Origin: Limonium bicolor | Lineage: Eukaryota > Streptophyta > Magnoliopsida > Caryophyllales > Plumbaginaceae | Direction of reading: 5' to 3' | Assembly (NCBI GenBank): GCA_023374045.1 | Contig: CM041776.1 | Coordinates: forward strand, 125,393,733-125,457,732 | DNA: 64,000 nt | In this document: positions 38,906 through 49,097 of the stretch, one piece after another | How the letters are laid out: each line of letters begins with the position of its first letter | Position numbering within the stretch: position 1 is the first letter of the stretch | Translations under genes and position numbers: made by a program | The notes under the pieces: model-generated | Seen by the model: the letters and a program-made list of their open reading frames with translations, nothing else | What the model was told of the DNA's origin: nothing | The model's database searches: none

Positions 38906-38962
38906 GTCAACCACGTGGGTGGTTGGCGTCTGTGACCCGAGTAGAAGTTGTGAATCCGCTGC
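38906..38962 (+). promoter_or_regulatory. LTR-end stem-loop and TCCGCTGC box of F (5' LTR)
   Basis: GTCAACCA (38906-38913) pairs with TGGTTGGC (38920-38927) around the loop CGTGGG with one U-G pair. The box TCCGCTGC lies at 38955-38962. In the 3' LTR the positions are 48968-48989 and 49019-49026. Confidence 0.78.
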
Positions 38963-39033
38963 TTAGTCTTGCTAAGTCATCGTTGACGCATCGTTCGGAC
39001 TATTGATGGGTTAAATCGGGGCGTTACAGAAAG

Positions 39034-39061
39034 TGGTATCAGAGCGTAGTTGCGCTCTGAT
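39034..39061 (+). promoter_or_regulatory. Element F primer-binding site within a hairpin
   Basis: TGGTATCAGAGC (39034-39045) is an exact complement of the plant initiator Met-tRNA 3' end as used by many Ty3/gypsy elements, and starts 5 nt after the LTR. ATCAGAGCG (39038-39046) pairs perfectly over 9 bp with CGCTCTGAT (39053-39061). Confidence 0.93.
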
Positions 39062-39227
39062 GACTGGAACAGAGAAGTACCGGGAATAGGAAAACCTAAA
39101 TTTGGGAAACGGGGTAAGGGTTAGTTATGTGAGGCACGACGTTACCTTGTTAAACCGCCAGCAAGGGCGATAACAACTTGCAGTAAGATTCTTATGTATG
39201 TTCTAAACTAACAAATGACATTCTTAG

Positions 39228-39763
39228 ATGGCCGAGCAACGAGGTCAAGGACGAGACCATGATGCCCCGACCCGGGACTATTACCATGCAGCGATCCAGG
39301 TCGAGATCACCGTTCAGAGGCGGGACGAGGAATTCGCCCAGAAGAGGGAGTCGAAAGGTGGTGACTCAGAGGTCCGTAAAAGGAAAGGTGCGGGGAAGAA
39401 GAGGTACTACCCGAGCAAGAGGCGAGTGAAATACCATGGGAGCAAGCCTACAGAGACACTTCAGCTAGACCACCCGGCTGTTGCGGCTAAGCCGCTACGC
39501 TCCTACCCATCCAAGGGTAAGTGAACCAAATGCTAATGCTTAAGTACCGTTACAGTTGTCCTGACCAATTGTTGACTAATTAAATCAAATACTCAGGGTC
39601 TGGAGCCGGCCCAAGCAAAAAGACCGTGCGCCGATTTAATGTAGACGATGCACGAAGAACCACCCCGGGTGATTGCCGGGCGAACCGTAAAGTGCTTCTA
39701 CTGCCGCAAGCGCGGGCACAGGGCCTTGAGTGCTACGCGAATCCCGGAGCGCGAGAGCTATAA
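39228..39763 (+). pseudogene. gag: Element F shortened gag with a candidate 80-nt intron
   Basis: An ATG at 39228 (MAEQRGQGRD), about 180 nt after the primer site, opens a 98-residue frame. Its N-terminus is Gag-like. The Gag core is missing, and after a basic stretch it matches the pre-zinc-finger part of the Gag of A (KYHGSKP and AKPLRS in both kinds of layout). Just before the stop lies AAGG|GTAAGT (39516/39517). TTGACTAAT and ACTCAG (ending 39596) supply a branch-like site and acceptor. Removing 39517-39596 keeps the frame open to a stop near 39761-39763. In exon 2 a CCHC zinc knuckle (CFYC at about 39693, then GH) is encoded, but two compensating 1-nt shifts move it out of the main frame. 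Whether the shifts are real or base-call errors cannot be told here. Confidence 0.65.
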
Positions 39764-41444
39764 CCCGGTTATGGTGTGAAGTGACAGGGGAGCGGGATCC
39801 AAGATCCCCAGAAGGCATCTACTCCGAGGCCAGGGAGGCGGCCTTAAACCTCATGGACGCACCGAAGGTCCAGACACCCCTTCAGCTACAGGTAAAACCT
39901 AAAACCTCAAATGATTGTAAAGCATGACTAAATCTTTGTGTGCCAAGTTGTAGACCATGCGTGAAATCTGGTAGGTTACTAGTACCAAACAAACAAAACA
40001 AATATATAATAATAATAACACCCATTGAGGGACTATATTTGAGGCAACTTGGGTCGACATGCTTAGCAGTCGACAGGATCCTACCTTACAAGCGAAGAGG
40101 GCCGAAACACCTTAAAATTTAGGAAATAAATAAAGCTTACGTAAGCAATTAAATAAGCCGAGGTTGGTATTGAGATAATTCTTCAATTCGTACACTCGAG
40201 AGATTAATCTTAGTAAACCCCGTAAACCATGAAATGAGAGGATAAGTTCGAGATTAAATTACACCATAAAATTGGTACACCCTATAATGCTTAATAAAGC
40301 ATTGGCACAAATTTTCACACTGAAGTATAATATTACGGAATTCATTAATTCCCTACCCCAACACAAGGCAAACCAAATAAGAAAAATGGCAATGAACCCG
40401 CCACTAGGTTCAAACATCTATCAAATATTTTGTTCAAGGAGACCAAATAAAAGGAGTTGTGGGCCATAGAGAATTATTTCCGATCATGGAGGAACAAGTT
40501 CCGAAAAAGAAGCATATTAAAACAACCGCAAGCAATGCAACGGTAACCGTGGAATTCAATATTATAAAAATATAAAACCTTTGGATCATATGTATATCTT
40601 AACTCTGGTGATGAAAGAAGTGACCACACCTGCAATGTACTTCGCATGACATTCAATGCTCAAGCACCAACGCTATATGATAGTATTACTTAACCATTTG
40701 GTATTATACCATATATTACATACCACATACTCATTTTAATAAAACCCTATCATATATACTTATAGATATATACATACATTTTTGGTTTTACACATATATG
40801 TTTATATACATGCAATTTCTATTGTATTTAATCACATAACATATAGTGCAATGCATTGTGACAGTATTATTTCTTAAACTCCTATTCAAGGTATGAATTA
40901 GTCAACCTGACCTCTTGGTCAAATTTTGACTTAGTCAAGCATGTTGACTTGACTAGTTTTACCCAAGTACTTTAGTTTACGACATTAATCATAAAACGTA
41001 TTAAATAATGCATGTACTTTGCAATATGCTACCTGGATTGTATAAATTACAGTTTATCAACCTTATTCATTCATAACACCCATCATTTATATTGCATGGT
41101 TCTCAACCAAATTTTATACGTATTTTCCCACAAATATTGTCACGCCTTTGTGCACGTACAAATATATATAACTTATAAAACTCCCTTTATTGGATGCTAC
41201 ATGTCATTATTTTATGTAAGGCGATTATTCTCACTAGTTTGTAATATATTATACAAATTTATATTGAGATTCCTATCTTGATATCATGTAACATTTGTAT
41301 AATACCATAATAAACTTTAAAAGTTTATTCTTTTTACTCATTATTTTGTAAGCTCATTTATTCATTATTATCGCAATTGTTTTAGGTGAATAGTCTTACT
41401 TATACACGTATTATCCACTTTAATACCAACTGTATATGTGAAAG

Positions 41445-41466
41445 TATATATATATATATATATATA
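41445..41466. repeat. TA dinucleotide repeat
   Basis: About eleven TA units lie in the AT-rich interior of F. Confidence 0.9.
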
Positions 41467-41681
41467 CATCTTCTTATTTCAAATGTTTGCCAAGAATATT
41501 ACTTAGCCAAGCAATTTCCAACCTTATGATTTAAATTCAATTATACAATATCGTATAACTTAATTCTCCTATTCAGTATAACAACCATGACAAAAAGGGG
41601 ACAAATTATTCACTATAACACCTGGGGTTAAACATAAGGCAAGAAGATTAAGAGAACCTAATCATATGGGGAGACTATGAA

Positions 41682-41992
41682 TACGGTGCGGATGGATCAC
41701 CAATATCCATACTATATCTATACGGTGCGGATGGATCACCATATCCATACTATAACTATACGGTGCGGATGGATCACCTATATCCATACTATATCTATAC
41801 GGTGCGGATGGATCACCTATATCCATACTATATCTATACGGTGCGGATGGATCACCTATATCCATACTATATCTATACGGTGCGGATGGATCACCTATAT
41901 CCATACTATATCTATGAATACGGTGCGGATGGATCACCTATATCCATATCTATAAATACGGTGCGGATGGATCACCTATATCCATACTACAT
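41682..41992. repeat. 39-bp minisatellite, eight units, in F
   Basis: Units start TACGGTGCGGATGGATCACC at 41682, 41721, 41759, 41798, 41837, 41876, 41919 and 41957. Most are 38-39 bp; the sixth is lengthened to 43 bp by an insertion including GAA. Central units are identical, the edge units diverge, as expected of unequal exchange or slippage. Repeated 13-residue peptides on both strands are by-products. Confidence 0.95.
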
Positions 41993-42237
41993 CTCCCTAT
42001 ATGAGAACTTGGAATGAAAAGAAATGATAATATCAGAAGGGTACGAATGTATGTACCAATATACCATTTAATTAATGGAAACAACCATATGTGCGTATTT
42101 AAGACAAAATGGTAGTATAATTCAAATACAACCTTGGAACTTATAACACATAAGTACACATATTATGGACACAAGAATGAGATAAAGTATATATGTATAC
42201 ATTTAGATATATACATAGTTGGAAAGATTAAATTGAA

Positions 42238-42386
42238 TGATTGTCTGTTGGACGTGCGAGGTTGAACTTGACCCTGGTCAGGTCAAGTGATACTGAGCAC
42301 AAATTGGGGTGGAAGGATAGTTCAACACTTACGCTGACCACGTAAGGGTTGGATAACTCCCGAAACCTCCTACAAGTGAACACATG
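42238..42386. repeat. Block shared by the interiors of F and A
   Basis: It matches 9943-10090 in the same element sense (see that entry). It lies about 730 bp before the post-pol module in F and about 1.4 kb before it in A, where the integrase remnant fills part of the difference. Confidence 0.75.
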
Positions 42387-43118
42387 AACTACAAAATACG
42401 AAGGAGGCGATATCGATGTAGATAATACAAACGGAGAGAATACATTGATATATAATTCGAAATTTAGAGGCTGCAACCACAGAAACACCAAACATATATA
42501 ATTTAGTAACCTTTTGACTGAAACCAATCGAAGTCAACCAACAGGGCCAAAGCCATATTTGGGCTGGAAAATAAAGATACTCAGAGACGAAAAAAAAAAC
42601 TAAACCAATCATGGTAACAGTGACACGTCAATCAAACAAGAACTAAATCATTAACACCCAAAAGGGGCAGCCAGAAACAAAAAAAAAAAATCTAAACGCT
42701 TAAAAAGCGCACCAAAAGCATGAATATCCAGTCTCCAAAGGAACTGAATAGACAAAATACAATCCACAGAGACCGGGAAACAATTAAACCATCCACTACC
42801 TTGAAAGACTTAGTAAGGGAAAGCTAAACCCGAAGGTAATCAGAGGCGCGCAGCAGAAGCTGGTGGACCATATCGCACATCTTCCAGTTGAGTAACAAGT
42901 GACCTATCGGCCAATACCTTAAACCTAGAGAGGCTAAACCCGAATCCGTTTCTAGATCAGTACGACTACCGTTAGGAGTCTTTTGGATACAGAAACTAAA
43001 CCCTTAACAGGATCAAGGCCTTTGATGAGGGTATAATGTAAACTACATTGCATAGGAACTGGAATGCTTCATGGAAGTTAAAACATCTTGAACCAAGGTT
43101 CTAGGATGGTATAAAAAT

Positions 43119-43153
43119 GATTACGTGGGCGTAATCCATTTTTAGGGGGGGTA
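43119..43153 (+). promoter_or_regulatory. Element F post-pol polypurine module
   Basis: GATTAC-gtgggc-GTAATC (43119-43136) forms a perfect 6-bp stem and is followed by a T-run and AGGGGGGGTAG. The position relative to the 3' LTR (about 390 bp upstream) is like that in H (about 280 bp), although F has no pol. Confidence 0.78.
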
Positions 43154-43491
43154 GGCGTGTTTCGCTTTTGCTATTTTTGTTGCTCGTATGATGTGCTATG
43201 TTTGGATGCTATATGTGTGAACTGCGTTCGTATATCTGTGGAAATGTTATGTACGTATATGTATGCTCGGTACGAAGGACTATTGTGTGTCTTGGCTGGC
43301 ACTTTAACATGTTATACTCATTGCTAGCATCTTGGTTTATCATGAGAACTCGTGTGAAGCCACTGATGTGGCATGGTGCTTAGAAGCACTGAGAATTTTA
43401 ATTAGTAACTTAATCCTTTGTGTATCGGGAATGAATGCGGGACTGGATCCCTAAGATTACCAGAAGTGGAAAATATAAGTTTAGGATGTAA

Positions 43492-43527
43492 GACTTCGGG
43501 ACGAAGTCTCTTTTAAGGGGGGTAAGC
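43492..43527 (+). promoter_or_regulatory. Element F 3' polypurine tract with upstream stem-loop
   Basis: GACTTCG-gga-CGAAGTC (43492-43508) is followed by TTTTAAGGGGGGTAAGC and the LTR start at 43528. The stem is identical to that of A. Confidence 0.9.
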
Positions 43528-46500
43528 TGAAATACCCCTAAATATTTAACATATTAAAACATAACACGTTTTATAATTCGAACGATTAAAACTAGTACAT
43601 ATATATATGTACGAACACGAAAACATATGTACGTAACGTTATGGTATCGTAACATGTAATAAAAATGAACGTCGCATAACTTTGTTACAAAATTTATAAT
43701 AACACGATATAATGTATCGTCGCACATATAACGTAACGTTGGAAATATGTGACAATGTCGTCACCTAGCCTCGTAACGAAAGGAAACAATAATGGTAATA
43801 ACAACACGAAATAATATATAGTCACATATATATAAGTAAACATATATATAACTTAGTCAAATAAAAAGAAAGGAAAAAGGGAGCAAAGACGCTCCCGTTG
43901 AGGCTCGAACCCGAGACGTCCCATACTTGTTCCGAGTGCTTAACCGGGTGAGCTGCGATCAATTTCAGTAACATATCTCAACAACTTAATATTGGTACTC
44001 AGTCGGGTAAACTAAATACAAACGAAAAAAAAAACAAGAAGAGTCAAACACGTACTCCCTGTAGCGCCAATTCCTTCTCCTTCCTTGGCGAAGCACCAGA
44101 TTGAACAAGAATGTAACAGGGACATACATGCTGTCATCGATTGTTGAATTTGAGGAACTGGACAGAGGAGTATGGGCGTGCACCAGAGGGTGAACTCCAC
44201 AACCGCCACCTGTGTCGTGTTAGACGTCAGTAGAGAAACAAAAAAAAACACAGACCTAGAGACTTGCACAGCAGAATAATTCTTCCCTAACTTCCACGAC
44301 ATTAAATCGAGATTAACACTCTCCATAAACCCTTGCAACTGAGGAGCTCAACTAACCCATAATTCCCTGTTTCAGAGACATGAGAATCGCCCCCCTCTCT
44401 ACCTCGTGCGTGCTCTCCAATTCCCCAGACTGTCTCCTGTCGAAAACACCCAACGGTTTCCTCCTACCTTGAGTCCTCTAATTAATACCCTGCTTGACTA
44501 TCCTTTTCTCCTTTGCATGCGGTGCCAACAAGCCCTCAGGTAAGCCGCTGTTTACTCATGCGTGGGAATGAACCAGTTTCCATGGCACTCTTGAATCCCC
44601 TCTAATTTGTTGTTTCAGTTCGAAAGGAGGGACTGACACTTTGCTCTTTGCCTTCTTTCTTGTTTCATCATAAAACCAAGCACCCCCCTTCCTGTCTGTC
44701 TGTCGAACTTGAGCTCAAACACCTGGAGAGGAACTAACGGTGAGTTCTAAATGATAATGCATTTCCCCTGTTGGTTTGGCCGATAACCCATGCATGAGTT
44801 CCTCTAACTCTTCTCACTGTCTCACGTAGAGAACCATACATGCTAAATAAGAGTAGTGTCTGAAGAAAAACACCGAGGCAATTATTCCTCTGCCAAAGTA
44901 AGACATTACAAGGAAAACTTAGTTCTTGGTTCCACCTTCCTCTCTGTCACATTACCGACAATGACTTCGAAGTAACACCTGAGGTTCTCTTCCAGTGTGA
45001 GACAGTGCGCTAAGAGGATGGGAGTCTGCATTGTATCAAGGAGATTCACAGGAGAAACAGCCAGGATAAAGAGGTGAGCATTCATAACCAAGGTCTATAA
45101 CCAGAAACAAAGCTAGATCTACTCAAATCTGTACTGCATGTCTTCTGTAAACAATAGCCTACGTATAGTAACTGCCCAAGAGTATTGCAGGGGGGGAGTA
45201 GGGTTTGTTTAGGAACTTAAATCAACTAAGCAACTAGAGAACTCTGAAGATAAAGAAGTAGAAACAGATCACCAAAAAAAAAAAACGGGAAACTGATACT
45301 GATACGACAGTCTCTTTTATGTTGATCCTGATAAAGTCCAGCTGCTGGGAAGTTTACATGCTTTGTGACATAGCAAGTACTATCTTGGGTCTGTTCAAAG
45401 CTAAACCTTGAGTAACCCTTAACTACTGGATAAGCACTCGTGGAAATAATTAGAAACCCGATGGAACTAAGAACAGGAAGAAAACATCAAAAGAAAACTA
45501 CATCAGTTTCGGTATGGGGTGCTGTGTAGTAGTTTTCTCTTTTTCAGAAACATAATATTATTGCCTTGAGTCTGTTAAAGATTTGAACCGACACGAAGAC
45601 TCACAACTAAGGGTTAAATAGATTGAGGAAGTAGAACTTAAGGTGAGGAACTAAAAAGGAAGACAAAGAGACTAAAATTCGTAAACTCATGTTCCCAAAT
45701 CTCACAGGTTGGAGTTTCTGCGTGAGTGCTTTCTGAGGGTTCTATGGAGTTGTAGTGGGAGAGTTGGGAGCTCAAAGTTGTATTAAATTACCTGCCTAAA
45801 TTTGATAACCGTTGGAGAAATAGGAGGTCCAGACCCGAGGGTAAGAAAATAAATTTTAGAGAAATAAAGGTTATCAGGTTAGCAGTTCAGGAACTGATTT
45901 CTGAAAGTTATTTTGGTTTCCTGTGCCCTGGTTCTGTTTGGAGACTCATATTGAAGTAAACACCTAACCAGTAGCTAAACCAGGTGGGAAACATCAGGGA
46001 AGTGAAAAAACAGATAGATCGGTAAAAAAGAGAAGTAGAAGGAGGTGTAACAGGTGGGTGGCAGTTTCTGAAATGTGATACTTGTGTATATTAACTTCAG
46101 GTGGTAGTCTTGTTCTCGTGAGCCAATTCTAGGTTAAAACTCCTAATAACACACTTGGTAAATGGGATACGCCTGAGTAGAAGCAAAGAAGACCTACACT
46201 GTAACAGAAAACAATGACAGAAGAGGATAACAGATTGTGTCAAGTTCAGTTTTCAGTCCTGTTTGGTGCTGGAAGTGTTTCTGCTCTCTGTAACAGTCTG
46301 GCTGGATATTAGGAAGGTTATAGTGTCTTAGGTATGAACTAGAAACCCGTAACAGATGTAAATTAAGTTGGCAAGTCATTCGAGGATCTAAGAACCCGGT
46401 AACTGAGGATAAACAGCAAAGGAAAATAAGAGAAACATCAATCTGCCAGTTTAAGTTATAGATTTGGTTTTTTCTGTTTTAGTGTCAGTTTGTTAAGCCT

Positions 46501-49092
46501 GTACAACGTTATTCAGAGGAGTGTTCATGTGGTTTGGTTTTGTTTTAAATCAAAGTCTTGTTCATAGAAACCGAGGTGTAGTTACACTAGGGAGGGAAAT
46601 ATAGACGAGACATTCCAGGGTCTGTTTTCAGGTTTATGGTTGCTTCTGGAAAACTGTTTTCTGTTTCTGAACAGGGAAGTAATGGAGTAGTGGTGGAGTG
46701 GTTTGGGTTCAAAAGAGGTAATAGACACGTGATTGAATAAGGAGTACATGGGGAAGAAATTTTAGTGACAAATTGGCAAATAACAGAATGGAATAAGAGG
46801 ATAGATGATATGATATAATGCTTCAGCTTGAGGGTCGTTTTCTGAAGGAATTGCCTTCTGTATAAGTGGTGACAGTGGGCTGTTTGGAGTGATTTTCGGG
46901 TCTAAATTCATGGCATAATAGTCAGTTAGATAAGTAAGTACCTTGGGAGAAATTTGAAGGAAAGGATCGGGATTAAACAGGAAGAGAATCAAGGAGGGGG
47001 TATCGGGTCATAGTGTGCAGTTTCGGTTTTCTGATTTTCCTTCTTTCTGTATCTGTTTCTGTTTACCAGATTACTGAGGTATTAGTGGTGATATGTTGTC
47101 TTAGCATGGGCTAGGAAACGATGTTAAAGAAGTAAGCTAATTGGGCATAATCACTTGTGAAGTAGGAAGCAAGTAACTGATGACAAAAGAAGTGAATAAG
47201 GAGGTTAGTGCAGAATTTGTTCCAGATCCCACTGTTATTATTTTCGGTGTAACTGAAATCCTAGAGGGACCAGAGAGTGGTGATAGCTTATTAAAGGACC
47301 CAAACCAGAGCTAATGTAGTTGATAAAACATTTGAGATAAAATAAGCCACCTTTGATACATTAAATGAGGGGTTAAGTGTGATTCAAAACCGGGTCTACG
47401 TGACTTTCATAAACATGGGAACTTCTGTACAAAGGACTTTAGGGGTATTCTAGGATCTATAATACCATTATACGAGTGTTAAGATATTACTTACCTATGT
47501 TATACACACGTTACATAAACTTGTTACAAACTAGCGCTTAAAAAACTTTTAAACATCACCCTAAGGAACAAAAGACTTGGTTAACATACCAACAAGTTGT
47601 GAGTGGCCTAGGAGTAAGATAAGCCTACAGTAAGTGCATGTGAAGTTCTAGGAATTTATATACACTAAGCATCTAACAACATACCTAGGGGATAACATAC
47701 ATTATAGAGTGTCACCACATAAATAATAAACTGACGCCTTGTTTTAAATTAACTCTAGGACCGTAGCGAGCTCAGAACGGGACTCGAGCGTAAGACTACT
47801 GTGCTTTCAAATAAGGTATGGACATGTGTGGTTCATATGTTTACCGCGTTACACGGCTTGTGTGCTGCGTGCCTTGTTTGACAATGACCTTAAGACTAGC
47901 ATGAAATTGGACTGCTTGCTATGACTTGTTTATATGCTTGTTACATATATCATTGCTGCATATCTTGCGCGCACACAGTAGTGTAGTCCCTTCTCGCGAT
48001 GAAACCTTGAGATGAAACACAACGAATTATGTGAACAAACAAGGAACGATATATAAGGAACACTCCTCTTAAACTATAGAGGACTTCTAATGACACCCAC
48101 TATGGTGTCAAACTTATAACAATAATGAATAGTAAAATACCAGCTGAAGGAACCCATACGGGGTATTGAAGTGACCCCACGTTCTCGACGCATGACGCCG
48201 GAAATGGAGGATTGACTATGGTGGAGATGCTCTTCAATACGTGTGATAAGAGAATTCACAAATAAACCTTAACTAATCAAGGAAAGATTGGCATCTACAT
48301 GATATGGTCACGGACCTAACTACATCCCCAGACCTGGTGCAAGAGGAGAGAAAGAGAATGCACTCTTATGAAAACAAGAGTAAAAAGGAATGAAAACACA
48401 CAACGCTCGAATGATCCCCTAGTGAGGATCGTTGGTATAATATACCTATGCACACGTTTGATTAGTTACATGATTACTGTCGCTATACTAGCAACTTGTT
48501 GTGCTTGGTGCTTGTTTCTAATGCTTTGCTACTTTGCAGTGTGTATGATATTATGATGTGTTGTGGTATGCTTTCCTGCTTTGTATAGCATGTATATAAC
48601 TTAATAATATTCGACCAAGTAGTCGTGTGGCCCGTAACATGCGGGCTTCACACGTTTATACTCGGCATAGTTTTGCTGAGTCCTTTATTTTTACAGGTAT
48701 GAATCGAGAGGCAGACAGAGAGTAGGCACGGGTGACTACCATAGGGGTAGTCCGTACGGGTAGGACTTTTTAGTAGTATGTTGCTAATGTATGGGTTAAG
48801 ACTTTGTATTATTAGACCCTAGTTTGACTTTCGGATTATGATGTTGAACTAAGAACTTATGTTGTAGTTTCCCCGGTACTTGGTCTGTAATTTCTGTTGT
48901 ACTTGGATTTGATTGTGGTTTAATTCCAGTCATTCGGACCGCAGCTTGGTGTTGATGTTGTTGTTGTGTCAACCACGTGGGTGGTTGGCGTCTGTGACAC
49001 CCGAGTAGAAGTTGTGAATCCGCTGCTTAGTCTTGCTAAGTCATCATTGACGCATCGTTCGGACTATTGATGGGTTAAATCGGGGCGTTACA
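43528..49092 (+). mobile_element. Element F, 3' LTR (5565 bp)
   Basis: It starts TGAAATACCCC after the polypurine tract and ends GGGGCGTTACA before the TTTCG target repeat at 49093-49097. It is 38 bp shorter than the 5' LTR, through many 1-3-nt indels. It carries the same tRNA-like and hairpin features as the 5' LTR. Confidence 0.93.
43889..43960 (-). other. tRNA-like segment in the F 3' LTR
   Basis: It is identical to the segment at 33787-33858, with A-box-like and B-box-like motifs on the minus strand and no full cloverleaf. Confidence 0.6.
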
Positions 49093-49097
49093 TTTCG
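49093..49097. repeat. Target site duplication of F, right
   Basis: TTTCG repeats the pentamer at 33421-33425. Confidence 0.95.

Larger units (their letters stand above)
33426..39028 (+). mobile_element. Element F, 5' LTR (5603 bp)
   Basis: It starts TGAAATACCCC and ends GGGGCGTTACA five bases before the primer-binding site. It contains a tRNA-like segment in antisense, a cluster of splice-donor-like sites, and near its end the three-hairpin and LTR-end structures. The first kilobase is almost identical to the 3' LTR, while 34470-36700 shows many small indels. Its sequence is largely unlike LTR A apart from the terminal and structural motifs. Confidence 0.93.
39764..43118 (+). other. Non-coding interior of F
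   Basis: No protein domain was recognised in either strand over 3.3 kb. The stretch contains a TA microsatellite (41445-41466), a 39-bp minisatellite (41682-41992), a block shared with A (42238-42386), poly-A runs near 42588 and 42680, and a donor-like CAGGTAAAA near 39890. The open frames over the minisatellite arise because its unit is a multiple of three. Confidence 0.75.
33426..49092 (+). mobile_element. Element F, complete non-autonomous LTR retrotransposon (15.7 kb)
   Basis: Two direct repeats (33426-39028 and 43528-49092) flank a 4.5-kb interior, with a primer-binding site, two polypurine modules and a 5-bp target duplication. The ends are TGAAATACCCC and GGGGCGTTACA. There is no protease, reverse transcriptase, RNase H or integrase. 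Coding content is limited to a shortened gag. LTRs make up about 71 percent of its length, which is unusual. It most resembles the class of large non-autonomous retrotransposons that keep gag remnants and depend on an autonomous relative. Confidence 0.95.

Noticed and set aside
41662..42017. Repetitive proteins with 13-residue units on both strands
   Set aside because: They are by-products of the 39-bp minisatellite.
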